The notes under the pieces were generated by a model. It was not told the origin of the DNA. It did no database searches and saw only the letters and a program-made list of their open reading frames with translations. From Semisulcospira habei (taxonomy: Eukaryota > Mollusca > Gastropoda > Semisulcospiridae): a DNA stretch of 64,000 bases. The DNA lies in contig BTPG01000005.1 of assembly GCA_036245525.1 (NCBI GenBank), positions 119,240,917-119,304,916 on the forward strand, given 5' to 3'. A program made the translations under genes and the position numbers. This document shows positions 22,806 to 34,075 of this stretch, piece after piece (position 1 is the stretch's first letter; each line of letters starts with the position of its first letter).

Positions 22806-23402
22806 AAGGTGACGCAACGTAAGGCAACGGTCATCACATGCCTGTGATTATGCTGGCTCATAAGGAGCTGTGTTGCCTACCTATTGGCATCATCTACATG
22901 TTTTATCAGGGCCGGATCCGGGAGGAGGGAGGGGGGTGCTTTGGTACTACAGCACCCCCCCCCCCCTCTTCGGCTGGCATCAAACTATAAATAAGTGTGT
23001 TTAAATTTGAGTTGTAACGCTTGTGTTTCAGTGCCGTACGTAACACCAGTTAGAAACTTTCAAAAACGTCAGAAGTACATTTTCGGTTGTGGTGTTTTGA
23101 TATATACTAGACCGTGGCAATAGAAAAAAAAAAAAGTTGAGCACCCCCAACCCCTCTTGAAAACTGATTGATCCGGACCTGTTTATGGATAGCATTATTT
23201 TTTATTTCGAGGTCGTTTCGGAGTTTTCAGGCAAGGATTGATGGCGAAAGTTTTAACCACAGTGTTTTGCTAGATAGCTGTCAGCACCATTCCTCGAATT
23301 TCCTCCACTCGAGGGCCCCTCGAATTAATTGACGTCAGAAAGCTGTCGTCAGATGATTTCTTACTTTTTGTCGGCAGTGATCACAATCAGGCTCCTTACA
23401 TC
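22806..23402. other. No gene seen
   Basis: Contains an 11-G/13-C style inverted tract near 22920-22970 (GGGAGGAGGGAGGGGGG against CCCCCCCCCCC) and nothing else recognisable. Confidence 0.5.
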
Positions 23403-23472
23403 TATCTGCAAGAGGAATAGATTCTCATGAGCCCCTGCAAGGCAGGGGCTCATGAGAATCTATGCCTCTTGA
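23403..23472. mobile_element. Palindromic element, family C (copy 5, core)
   Basis: GCAAGAGGAATAGATTCTCA on the left and its near complement on the right, centred on CCCCTGCAAGGCAGGGG. Outer termini not found. Confidence 0.75.
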
Positions 23473-23725
23473 TGGTAGGTGTTGGTTCTGTTCACGGGCT
23501 TATCTAATACTCCTTTGTAGGAAGGCAGTTGGGTTTATCTATGTAATTATTGACAAGACATCGTGTTACGCTTGCGACGAAAACGTTATTGCCTGCGAGG
23601 GACGGGATTATTTCGCAGCTGACTATAGGTGCAAATTGGAAGAAAAAAATTGCCAACGAAAATATTCCACTTTTAGTTTTGAAATCGAGTACCACTGCTG
23701 CATAAAGAGAGACGCCGGGAAGCAG

Positions 23726-23801
<76 letters not shown>

Positions 23802-23816
23802 GTGTTTGTGTGTGTT
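23726..23816. repeat. TG microsatellite
   Basis: About 45 TG units with occasional TTTG. Confidence 0.95.
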
Positions 23817-24048
23817 GTCCGTGTTGTTGGTTGGTTAGTTGGTTGTTGTTTTTTTTTTTTTTTCCCTCGCCTTAGACCTTACCAGCGATCATAAGAATGA
23901 AGTCCCGCGATTAATGTTCTACCAGATAACCTAATTTGATCATCCGTTAGAAGAAAACAAATAAAGAGGAGGAAAGGAACAACAAATAATCAGCATTTAA
24001 GCATTAACCTGATATGTATTCCTTGTGAAGTGAAGTGAAATAAATAAG

Positions 24049-24128
24049 TTAACCCATTCGAGGCGTGCCGCCTCCGGATACGCGGCATAAGCCGCGTATC
24101 CGGAGGCGGCACGCCTCGAATGAGTTAA
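24049..24128. mobile_element. Palindromic element, family A (copy 2, near-perfect)
   Basis: TTAA at both edges (24049-24052, 24125-24128). Arms of 31 bp match exactly from ATTCGAGGCGTGCCGCCTCC to its complement around the 4-base loop ATAA. Confidence 0.92.
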
Positions 24129-24180
24129 AAAGTGAAATAAAATGAAATGAAATGAAACACAATAAATTAAATAAGAAATG

Positions 24181-24398
24181 TATTGACCGGTTCAGTGCTA
24201 GTTGTCGCAGACTTCGTTTCTGCAATCTTCGTTAATTCAAGACCAAAAATCCCCTAGCTGTCCCAGGAACATGGATACAAAGTTGTATCAGCAAGAGGCA
24301 TAGATCTTCATAAGCCCTTGCATTTGCGGGGGCTCTTTATGTTGTACTCTTCTTGCAGTTGTGTGGTGTTCATATTGCCGCAGCACTGAACGGGTTAA
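24181..24398. mobile_element. Palindromic element, family C (copy 6)
   Basis: Left GACCGGTTCAGTGCTAG, right AGCACTGAACGGGTTAA with TTAA at 24395-24398. The core hairpin is partly decayed. Confidence 0.85.
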
Positions 24399-24914
24399 AA
24401 ACAATAAAGATTAAAAATATTAGCAAACTAAGTTACTTTCAATCTTATGAGGTATTTTTAAACAAAGGAGTAAGGGTGGCAGTAAGACTGCACTTTCGCT
24501 TGGCGACGGGAAAGGGGAGAAAGCCAAATGTTATGCAATCTCGTCATTAATATTAAAGATGGGCTGTGACATTCTTGAAGGGCCGTCTTTCTATTCTATG
24601 TCGTCATTTCTAAAAGAGTCCAAAGTGTTTTAGATATAACTTGTTGTAATATTCCGGATTTAGGAACATGCTGATGCAAACAGTGTTTGTATTTGTGTTT
24701 AAAACTTTTTTCTTTTTTTGTGTGTGTGTTTATTTCAGGTGATGATGATGTTGCCTTGAAGTTGTGAAGACAAAATGCGTCATGATAATATTGTATTTTG
24801 ATTGTTTGCTGATTTTGTACCTTACAATTCGAGGCAGTAGGGTTCAAACTTCGAGCCCAGCACACATTTTGTTTCTCGTAGCTATAAATCAAAGCCTATG
24901 GAGCACGGAGAGTA
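24399..24914. other. No gene seen
   Basis: AT-rich sequence without recognisable domain or repeat. Confidence 0.5.
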
Positions 24915-25128
24915 GTAACCCCTTCAGTGCCGGCTGACGCAGATTGTGTTTCTGCAATCTTCTTTGATTCAACACCAAAAGCCCTGGCTGTCCTAGGAAC
25001 ATGGATTCAAAGCGGTGTCAGCAAGAGATATACATCCTCATGAGCCCCCGCGACTGCGGGGGCTCATGAGGATCTATACCTCTTGTATGTGGGTGGTATT
25101 AAGATTTTTTCGACACTGAACGGATTAA
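24915..25128. mobile_element. Palindromic element, family C (copy 7)
   Basis: GTAACCCCTTCAGTGCCGG at the left, CGACACTGAACGGATTAA at the right. The hairpin core is CCTCATGAGCCCCCGC/GCGGGGGCTCATGAGG with intact arms. Confidence 0.9.
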
Positions 25129-25139
25129 ATATAGGCAGG

Positions 25140-26361
<1,222 letters not shown>

Positions 26362-26549
26362 GATTCTGTAAGGGATCTCCAACAACAAAAAAATAAAATA
26401 AAAATAATCCCACCGCAAGACAAAATGTTCTTCCAGTTGACAAGACATTACAAGTCCTGTGGACTGAAGTATTTTAACTCGTCTGAAATGTCATAAAAGA
26501 ATTTTGTTCTAGGATGCGGAAAGAAATCATTAGTTGTCTTTGCCCAAAG

Positions 26550-26766
26550 TTAACCTGTTCGCTGCCATCGTACGCAGATTGTGTTTCTGAAATTGTTGTT
26601 GTTAACTCAACGCCAAAGAACCCCAGCCGTCAAAGACACAAAGTGGTTTTAGCAAGAGGCATAAGCTCCGTCAACTGCGGGGGATCATTAGAATCTATAC
26701 CTCTTGTGGTTGGTTGGTGTTCAATTATTCTCTGCAGTGAAGCGAAAGGTTCGCAGAAAGGGGTAA
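26550..26766. mobile_element. Palindromic element, family C (copy 8)
   Basis: TTAACCTGTTCGCTGCCATC at the left, TTTTAGCAAGAGGCATAAG hairpin, GGGGTAA at the right (26763-26766). Confidence 0.8.
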
Positions 26767-26799
26767 ATCTTTACACTTTCAGCCTGAACAGCGAGTAAA

Positions 26800-26850
26800 A
26801 AGAATTGATCGGGATAGTTCAAGGGTAGTGCTTGATTAGCTTTGTGTCTT
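26800..26850. mobile_element. Palindromic element, family B fragment
   Basis: Left arm only: GATCGGGATAGTTCAAGG then GTAGTGCTTGATTAGC. The right arm is absent. Confidence 0.55.
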
Positions 26851-26945
26851 TTGAGACTCCAGCGTTGAGTGTATAGTGACCAGCAGAATACTCCTAATCT
26901 TATAGATCTCACAAAGTCAAAGGAAAACTCTGCATGTATGAGTGA

Positions 26946-27155
26946 AGTAAAACCCAATGACAAAAATAATTGAACACGATCCAACTGCAAGAGATATAGA
27001 TCCTTATAAGCCCTCGCAATTGCAGGGGCTTATGAAGATCTATGCCTCTTGCTGACACCAATTTGTATAAATGATATTTGGATGGATGGTGATCCTTTGG
27101 AGTTCAATAAAATATTTGGAAACGCAACCTGCGTCCATTGTCAGTGAAGGGTTAA
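26946..27155. mobile_element. Palindromic element, family C (copy 9)
   Basis: Hairpin TGCAAGAGATATAGATCC with its complement GGGGCTTATGAAGATCTATG; right terminus TCAGTGAAGGGTTAA (TTAA 27152-27155). Confidence 0.82.
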
Positions 27156-27854
27156 CTTATAATGAATAGTGTCTGCTTTCCAGGAAGAAGAACCGACGGT
27201 TTTCGTCCAATATAGAAAACATTGACCTGTACGCTTTCCGGTGCTAGGCGCTATGTTAGATCGACCGGGGTCAACAGCACTGCTAGGAGGTGGTGCATGG
27301 GATTGTACTGTCACCGCTTCAAGAAGGCTATGTTTGGTCCATGACAAGTCTCGAAACGTATATTTGAGCAATCACGATTTCGTGACAATATTTTTCACGA
27401 ATAACGGACCATGACGAGTATGTGTCACGAGTCACAAAAACCTAACCCGCGTCAATAACGTATCACGATCTCAACATAATTATGTCCTCTCCCCCCCCCC
27501 CCCACCCCCTACCCACTAATGTACGAGCAAAAAGAAGCTTCAGGGAAACAATACAGAGACAATTTAATCAGTCGCATTGCACTGGCTGACATCAGACTTC
27601 TGAATTAATTTGGTTTTTGTCTTGAGAGCAAATAACTTCGTGAGGCCAGAAACCGGTCTCTGGGCTGTGATTTTTGTTTCCATCTGCAAGAGACAACTTT
27701 TTATCAGAAATGTATGTCTCTTGCGCGAAACTTATACCTGGCTGGACACATTACAATATGATCATGCTTGAAACGAATAGTCTTTTACTGGAACACTGAC
27801 ACCTCGTTCCCCTTTCAAGTCATTTGACGCATTCAAACCAAACAACAAGATAAA
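27156..27854. other. No gene seen
   Basis: Includes C tracts near 27486-27510 and a small CAAGAGAC hairpin near 27685-27725, probably a decayed C core. No domain recognised. Confidence 0.5.
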
Positions 27855-28050
27855 TATCGACCATGATAGTTCAAGGGTGGTGCCAGAATAGCTTGGCGCC
27901 TAAAGGCGCCAGGCTATTGTGGCACCACCCTTTAACTAACATGGTCGTTCTGTCTCTGGAACAGACATGTCGATCTGTCTAATGAATGCCTGGATGCACC
28001 CAGCTATTCTGGCACCGCTCTTGAAATGCCTCGTTCGAATCTGTCTCTAA
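27855..28050. mobile_element. Palindromic element, family B (copy 3 plus partial repeat)
   Basis: Core ATCGACCATGATAGTTCAAG through GGCGCCTAAAGGCGCC to the complementary arm, then a second partial right arm (CAGCTATTCTGGCACCGCTC) at 28000-28021. Confidence 0.8.
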
Positions 28051-28384
28051 AACCACACGGGGGTCATTTACAGCCATCTGTTCCAAGGCGGGTTTTCATA
28101 GCTAGACTTCGACGGCACAACGCGTATTCAATGTTGTCTTGCCTCAAATGAGACTTTTGTACGCTTCTTTTTACAGTCCGTGTGAGTAGACACACGTAAC
28201 AATTTTCTTTTCGCAACGCCCCTGGCACAAGTCAGTAGAACTCCCCTATGTACAAAGAAGATGAAGAGCAGAAACTTCTTTCATTTTTACGAAGCGCAAA
28301 AACTTCATAAGTTAAAAGTAAACTCTTTTGCGCAGCATTATTTTATTATGTTAAAAAAAATTTTAATAAAAAAACATGTGTAAA
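28051..28384. other. No gene seen
   Basis: Ends in an A/T-rich stretch directly before the LINE fragment. Confidence 0.5.
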
Positions 28385-29284
28385 AGAGACATTGGAGATT
28401 ATCAACCCAGTATGGCCTGGAGACAAACACGAACAGGGTGTCGGATTTCTCGTCCACAAAGACATCGTGAACACTGTCATGAGTTGTCGGCCAGTCTCCA
28501 GTAGGCTTATCACCATACGCTTGAGGGCAACCCCATTTAATATCACCATTGTACAAGTTTACGCCCCAACAACAGACTATGGCGATGAGGAAATAGAAGA
28601 CTTATATTACCAACTGCAAGAAGTCTTGGACCAGACCCCAAGAAAGACATTCTTGTGGTGCAGGGAGACTGGAATGCTAAAATAGGAAAGGATGCTGCTA
28701 GGAACTGGAAAGGCACATGCGGACGTTACTGCAATGCAGAGACCAACGACAGAGGGTTAAGGATCCTGGAATTTTCCAGCTGAAATGATATATAGCTGAT
28801 AAACACGTTCGGCCCCCAAAAAGCATCCAGAGGGTAGACATGGCACAGCCCGAACGGAGAGCACCATAACCAAATTGACTACATCATGGTGAAGAGACGC
28901 TTCCAAACCAGTGTGAACATTGCCAAGACCAGAAGTTTTCCAGGAGCAGACATTGGAAGCGACCATGACTTGATGATGATGATGATGACCTTCCGACTCC
29001 GACTAAAGAAGGTCAACAAGCAGGGTCCCACCAGAATCAAGTTTGACCTCGAGAAGACGAAAGACCCAGAGGTAGCGGAAGCCTTCCAGGCAAAGATACG
29101 AGGAAAATTCGCGCCACTGCTAATTCTAGGTGCAGAAGATGTGGATGTGGACACACTGATCGACAGATTTAACACTGCTGTAACCCAGACAGCCAGTGAG
29201 ATCCTTGGCAAACACCGAAAAGCAAAGAAACCTTGGGTTACAGCTGACATCTTTGTTCTATGTGACAAGCGTCGAGAATTAAAG
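28385..29284 (+). pseudogene. RTE/BovB-type LINE fragment, endonuclease part (5' of insertion)
   Basis: Closely matches 61450-62337 of the longer copy. It encodes part of the apurinic-like endonuclease: HEQGVGFLVHKDIVNTVMSC, ITIVQVYAPTTDYGDEEIE, then, after frame breaks near 28650, IDYIMVKRRFQTSVNIA. A GATGAT expansion lies at 28974-28986. The copy is interrupted after GTCGAGAATTAAAG (29271-29284) by the hammerhead-bearing insertion and continues for only 47 bases at 31706-31752. Confidence 0.9.
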
Positions 29285-29538
29285 GTTACAAAGTAAAGTA
29301 GGTTATAGCACTGTCAGGGGAGAGAAATGTGCATGATCGACCAGTGATCATAGATCTACTGTGGCCAAAGCACAAAAAAAAAAAGATAGGAAAGAGAGGG
29401 GGCGCTAAGAAAGTGACCGAAAGCAATGCATATGGAAGCCCCCCCCGAAGGGGGGCGTATCACATATCCACTGTTCCAGCCACTCAGTGCATGGAAATTT
29501 AAATCTAGGTCCCCCAAGGGGGGTCCAGATATTTAGCC

Positions 29539-29582
29539 GGTGTGGACAGCTGTTTCGGTCTAGGCGACCTCTTCAGCACACC
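29539..29582 (-). ncRNA. Hammerhead ribozyme, unit 1
   Basis: Self-cleaving RNA motif read on the minus strand. Stem I GGUGUG pairs with CACACC; conserved CUGAAGA; stem II GGUC pairs with GACC around loop GCCUA; GAAA; stem III ACA pairs with UGU around GC; cleavage triplet GUC. Stem I extends outward (GCC/GGC, UAUU/AAUA, CCAG/CUGG) past a GAU bulge, giving a type I hammerhead. The 3-bp stem III is the form that usually works as a dimer in tandem transcripts. Confidence 0.92.
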
Positions 29583-30056
29583 ATCGGCAATACTGGAGGA
29601 GGCAGGAAATTCTGCCTACCTGCAATGACAACCACATTTTACTGTGGTGTCTGCAGGGGCATACATTCCATGCCACCACCCAGAGTTAAATCTCCATGCA
29701 CCCTAAAAGAGAACCTACCAAAAGGGGGGAAGGGGTTGCAGTCGATATTGTAGTGATAAATGAAAAGAAAAGGGGAGACTGCCAGTGCTAATATTTTAGG
29801 AAGGTTACAAAGTAAAGTAGGTTATAGCACTGTCAGGGGAGAGAAATGTGCATGATCGACCAGTGATCATAGATCTACTGTGGCCAAAGCACAAAAAAAA
29901 AAGATAGGAAAGAGAGGGGGCGCTAAGAAAGTGACCGAAAGCAATGCATATGGAAGCCCCCCCCGAAGGGGGGCGTATCACATATCCACTGTTCCAGCCA
30001 CTCAGTGCATGGAAATTTAAATCTAGGTCCCCCAAGGGGGGTCCAGATATTTAGCC

Positions 30057-30100
30057 GGTGTGGACAGCTGTTTCGGTCTAGGCGACCTCTTCAGCACACC
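30057..30100 (-). ncRNA. Hammerhead ribozyme, unit 2
   Basis: Same 44-nt core as unit 1 with every conserved base intact, 518 bp further on. In a multimeric minus-strand transcript, cleavage at this and the adjacent sites would release unit-length RNA of about 518 nt. Confidence 0.92.
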
Positions 30101-30573
30101 ATCGGCAATACTGGAGGAGGCAGGAAATTCTGCCTACCTGCAATGACAACCACATTTTACTGTGGTGTCTGCAGGGGCATACATTCCATGCCACCACCCA
30201 GAGTTAAATCTCCATGCACCCTAAAAGAGAACCTACCAAAAGGGGGGAAGGGGTTGCAGTCGATATTGTAGTGATAAATGAAAAGAAAAGGGGAGACTGC
30301 CAGTGCTAATATTTTAGGAAGGTTACAAAGTAAAGTAGGTTATAGCACTGTCAGGGGAGAGAAATGTGCATGATCGACCAGTGATCATAGATCTACTGTG
30401 GCCAAAGCACAAAAAAAAAAGATAGGAAAGAGAGGGGGCGCTAAGAAAGTGACCGAAAGCAATGCATATGGAAGCCCCCCCGAAGGGGGGCGTATCACAT
30501 ATCCACTGTTCCAGCCACTCAGTGCATGGAAATTTAAATCTAGGTCCCCCAAGGGGGGTCCAGATATTTAGCC

Positions 30574-30617
30574 GGTGTGGACAGCTGTTTCGGTCTAGGC
30601 GACCTCTTCAGCACACC
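30574..30617 (-). ncRNA. Hammerhead ribozyme, unit 3
   Basis: Identical core; 517 bp from unit 2. CTGAAGA, GAAA and GTC elements are all present on the minus strand. Confidence 0.92.
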
Positions 30618-31090
30618 ATCGGCAATACTGGAGGAGGCAGGAAATTCTGCCTACCTGCAATGACAACCACATTTTACTGTGGTGTCTGCAGGGGCATACA
30701 TTCCATGCCACCACCCAGAGTTAAATCTCCATGCACCCTAAAAGAGAACCTACCAAAAGGGGGGAAGGGGTTGCAGTCGATATTGTAGTGATAAATGAAA
30801 AGAAAAGGGGAGACTGCCAGTGCTAATATTTTAGGAAGGTTACAAAGTAAAGTAGGTTATAGCACTGTCAGGGGAGAGAAATGTGCATGATCGACCAGTG
30901 ATCATAGATCTACTGTGGCCAAAGCACAAAAAAAAAAGATAGGAAAGAGAGGGGGCGCTAAGAAAGTGACCGAAAGCAATGCATATGGAAGCCCCCCCGA
31001 AGGGGGGCGTATCACATATCCACTGTTCCAGCCACTCAGTGCATGGAAATTTAAATCTAGGTCCCCCAAGGGGGGTCCAGATATTTAGCC

Positions 31091-31134
31091 GGTGTGGACA
31101 GCTGTTTCGGTCTAGGCGACCTCTTCAGCACACC
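31091..31134 (-). ncRNA. Hammerhead ribozyme, partial unit 4
   Basis: Identical core. The truncated unit stops about 15 bp beyond, so on the RNA sense strand the left arm begins almost exactly at the base of extended stem I (CCAGUAUUGCC). Confidence 0.92.
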
Positions 31135-31363
31135 ATCGGCAATACTGGAATATATTAGCACTGGCAGTCTCCCCTTTTCTTTTCATTTATCACTACAATA
31201 TCGACTGCAACCCCTTCCCCCCTTTTGGTAGGTTCTCTTTTAGGGTGCATGGAGATTTAACTCTGGGTGGTGGCATGGAATGTATGCCCCTGCAGACACC
31301 ACAGTAAAATGTGGTTGTCATTGCAGGTAGGCAGAATTTCCTGCCTCCTCCAGTATTGCCGAT

Positions 31364-31407
31364 GGTGTGCTGAAGAGGTCGCCTAGACCGAAACAGCTGT
31401 CCACACC
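31364..31407 (+). ncRNA. Hammerhead ribozyme, inverted unit
   Basis: Plus-strand copy: GGTGTG (31364-31369), CTGAAGA (31370-31376), GGTC/GACC stem II, GAAA (31390-31393), ACAGCTGT stem III, cleavage expected after C31401, CACACC (31402-31407). Confidence 0.92.
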
Positions 31408-31705
31408 GGCTAAATATCTGGACCCCCCTTGGGGGACCTAGATTTAAATTTCCATGCACTGAGTGGCTGGAACAGTGGATATGTGATACGCCCCCCTTCG
31501 GGGGGGCTTCCATATGCATTGCTTTCGGTCACTTTCTTAGCGCCCCCTCTCTTTCCTATCTTTTTTCTTTGTGCTTTGGCCACAGTAGATCTATGATCAC
31601 TGGTCGATCATGCACATTTCTCTCCCCTGACAGTGCTATAACCTACTTTACTTTGTAACCTTCCTAAAATATTAGCACTAGCAGTCTCCCCTTTTCTTTT
31701 CATTT

Positions 31706-31752
31706 GTCGAGAATTAAAGAAAAAGAAATCAGAGGTAGAAGGAGCTAAACAA
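31706..31752 (+). pseudogene. RTE/BovB-type LINE fragment, continuation after insertion
   Basis: Starts with the second copy of the 14-bp duplication and continues AAAAAGAAATCAGAGGTAG as in the intact copy at 62326-62370. Cut off at CTAAACAAT by the tail of a minus-strand LINE. Confidence 0.85.
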
Positions 31753-32213
31753 TCTATCTATCTATCTATCTATATCCCGTGGTCTTGCCGACCGTTGGGG
31801 CACCACTGATGACTTGGCAACCAGCTCCCTCCATTCCTCTCTGTTCTCTGCCATTCTTAGCGTATCACACAGCCTCAGTCCTGTCCACTCTGAGATATTG
31901 TCCTCCCATCTTTTCCTCTGTCTTCCTCTCCTTCGTCCTCTTGCACAGTGCCTTGCAGGATTGTTTTGGCAAGCCCTGCTGAACGTGTGACATGCCCATA
32001 CCACTTCAGTTTGCGTTTTTTCACAACGGCTAATAGTTCTTCATAGGGCCCGATGGCTTGCCTGATTCTGCTTCCCACTTCCTCGTTCGTGATGTCATCT
32101 CTGTATGAAATGCCAAGCAGCCTTCGAAAACATCTCATTTCAGTGGCTTGTATCCTCCTTTCAAGGTCTGCTGTGAGGGTCCATGACTCGCAGGCATACA
32201 AGAACACTGAGAT
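31753..32213 (-). pseudogene. RTE/BovB-type LINE 3' end with TAGA tail
   Basis: Minus strand encodes the ORF2 end: LYACESWTLTADLERRIQAT, then CFRRLLGISYRDDITNEEVG and KRKLKWYGHVTRSAGLAKT, with frame breaks before the stop near 31762. The tail is GATA repeats (31753-31774). Same family as 61.2-64.0 kb, where the matching protein segment runs into the window edge. 5'-truncated at a GCGG/GACA repeat. Confidence 0.88.
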
Positions 32214-32245
32214 GACTAGCGGGCGGGCGGGCGGGCGGGCGGGCG

Positions 32246-32276
<31 letters not shown>

Positions 32277-32298
32277 ACAGACAGACAGACAGATAGAT
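32214..32298. repeat. GCGG, GACA and GATA simple repeats
   Basis: Six GGGC-type units, then GGAC, about ten GACA units, then GATA. Confidence 0.9.
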
Positions 32299-32542
32299 GG
32301 CCTGGAGTAGGTCGCTTTAAACCTGTATTGCGCTCCTCAGAAGAAAATTCACAGTTTTTGCAGTTTCAACATCGGAAAAAATTTTGATATTTAAAGGGGT
32401 GTTTGTGCGAAGAAAGAACGCAAAAGTGAAAGGAGAGGAAATTTGGTGGTGGGGACAGGTGATGAGAGCGTGGGTGAATTGCGTGTAGAGAGTGGGTGCA
32501 TCATTACGCGATTGATACCTGCAAATATCACCAGACGAAATT

Positions 32543-32685
32543 GTACTGACGAGCAAAAGAAAAACATCACTGGAATCATCGGTATGACGAGCATAAGAAA
32601 TGTGATATCAGTGGAGCCATCGGAAACACAGAAGTGTTTCCGATGGCTCCAATAATGTCACATTTCTTTAGTTTCGTCATACACT
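32543..32685. mobile_element. Foldback element, family G (copy 1)
   Basis: Begins TACTGACGAGCAAAAGAAA. Inside, TGACGAGCATAAGAAATGTG pairs with CACATTTCTTTAGTTTCGTC, and GGAGCCATCGGAAACAC with GTGTTTCCGATGGCTCC around AGAA. Relatives at 45749-45848 and 53668-53760 share the ACTGACGAGCAAAA/TTTTGCTCGCCAGT ends. Confidence 0.78.
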
Positions 32686-32734
32686 GCAGACGACAGACCA
32701 GCATCAAAGAAAGGGCAAACTGTATTTCTGTGAT

Positions 32735-32812
32735 GGTCTGGGATTTTGGATCCTACGGCGTCCAAGCCGTAAGGTCCAAAATCACGGACCAGAGCACGCG
32801 TCTTGTGGTTTA
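32735..32812. mobile_element. Singleton hairpin (N)
   Basis: GGTCTGGGATTTTGGATCCT/ACGGCG on the left; AGCCGTAAGGTCCAAAATCA and CGGACCAG on the right around TCCA. Confidence 0.65.
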
Positions 32813-33378
32813 AACGCCGAACAAAGGCCGTCTCAAGTCGATCAAAAAAGTACAACTACTCTCAGACACGCAGTATCAAAGAGTTTCTGGGACGGTCTCC
32901 ATCATGAAAGATCTTAGACTGATAATCTGATATTTGCTTCACTTTCTTTTCGTCTGGATGATTATGCTTGTAAAAACATTAAATAAAAATGTAAACATGT
33001 GCAAACGAAACGAAAAGAAAGGAAACAACAACACGAGTACAGAAAGTTCAGTAAAATCTGTGAGGTCCTTTTCGTCTTCTTCATCCCGGGTTTTTTGGGG
33101 TTTTTTTTAAAGAAAGATGCATTCTCCATGCTGACATATATCAGCGCCACTTACACTATTCTAACAGCACAAAGAACGTTTGTCAAATGTGTTTCATGCA
33201 GTGATTAAGTGAAACAAAGAGACCCTAAGGATCTCGGGGTGTGCCGTGCGCGTGCCAACGGCTCCCGACGGCCCGATAACCTTTTGCGCATTCCTTCATC
33301 CTCATTCCCTGCACTGAGAAGAATTTGTGTGGCGTGCATGACCTGAATGAGTTTAGCTTTAAATTATTTTAAAATGAC
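32813..33378. other. No gene seen
   Basis: Sequence without recognisable coding domain; weak matches of GTATCAAAGA...GGACGGTCTCC to the flank of hairpin N. Confidence 0.45.
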
Positions 33379-34070
33379 TGTTAAGTTTGTGGTTGTGCTA
33401 TTCTTTTGAGAGCATGTGTGTATTAATCATAGGAAAGATCCGATATTCATTTGAGTTATTTTGGATAAGAATTACGTACCTTTTTAGTAGGATTCATTTT
33501 CTTTAGCAAGGAGAATTGCGATCGATTTTTGTTGTGACGTGTATTTTCGCTACAATGTTGTAAACTTTGACCTACATTAGACTGGAAGGTTCGAGCAGGG
33601 TCGCGATCTTTCTAGTGACCTCAGATATGATGTCAAAGTTGTTGGTTACAATTCGCAACGATGTATCGAATGCGCCTAGACGTTAGTGGAAACTTGTGGT
33701 TTGATCTAGAGTGTTCTTTTTCGTGAATATTAATAAGTTTTGGTTACTTTTGTTTTGATTGGTTGAGTTGTGTGAATTTGCTGGATTGTTCTGGAAATCT
33801 GTAATAGCATAAAAGACGGTTTTAGGAAATATGTGTGTACATTGTATGAGAGACGCAGTGTGTCAAAAGGGTTGATGCATTGTAGAAGAAACAGTGTATC
33901 AGTGTTGGTGCATTTGAGGATGTATTGTGTGGAGATTGCATCGCTGCAATAAAATATTGTGTGGTCTACAACCTTGTGCCACGTGTGATGAGCTGAGTGA
34001 AGTTTCTTTACAAGAACCCTGCATACGTGCGTCTTGTGTGATTGCATCTTACTACGACTACCACGTAACA
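33379..34070 (+). mobile_element. Solo LTR, copy 2 (5-bp TSD ATGAC)
   Basis: 692 bp from TGTTAAGTTTGTGG to CCACGTAACA, flanked by ATGAC (33374-33378 and 34071-34075). AATAAAATATTGTGTGG at 33949 is the likely polyadenylation region. Homologous to 14638-15360 (inverse) and 47541-48560. No internal region remains. Confidence 0.93.
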
Positions 34071-34075
34071 ATGAC

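Larger units (their letters stand above)
29285..31705 (-). mobile_element. Hammerhead-ribozyme tandem element (retrozyme-like), head-to-head
   Basis: Inserted in an RTE-type LINE with a perfect 14-bp target duplication GTCGAGAATTAAAG (29271-29284, 31706-31719). The left arm has units of 519, 518 and 517 bp (29285, 29804, 30322) plus a partial fourth (30839-31149), all in one orientation. From about 31150 the same unit runs inverted to 31705 (one full unit plus about 40 bp). Units differ mainly in homopolymer lengths, so they are young or homogenised. Each carries a full hammerhead core: minus strand in the left arm, plus strand in the right. No reverse transcriptase is encoded; the 88-108-codon frames repeated in each unit look spurious. 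Metazoan retrozymes and Penelope-like elements are the known carriers of such ribozymes in tandem or inverted repeats; assignment between them is inference. Confidence 0.9.

Noticed and set aside
24049..24128. Rho-independent terminators for the many perfect hairpins
   Set aside because: Bacterial concept; these hairpins have TTAA edges, recur in families and lack T-tracts in a fixed place.
29285..31149. CRISPR array
   Set aside because: Repeats are 518 bp with no short unique spacers, and the genome is clearly eukaryotic.
29487..31519. Repeated 88-108-codon frame in each hammerhead unit (starting HGNLNLGPPRGVQ)
   Set aside because: It is antisense to the ribozyme, overlaps the hammerhead core and exists only because the units are nearly identical. 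No domain recognised. Kept as a non-coding element.
28385..32213. Single twin-primed RTE insertion (5' part inverted)
   Set aside because: In twin priming the inverted 5' part would lie beyond the 5' end of the 3' part. Here it lies beyond the tail, so two separate insertions are more likely.
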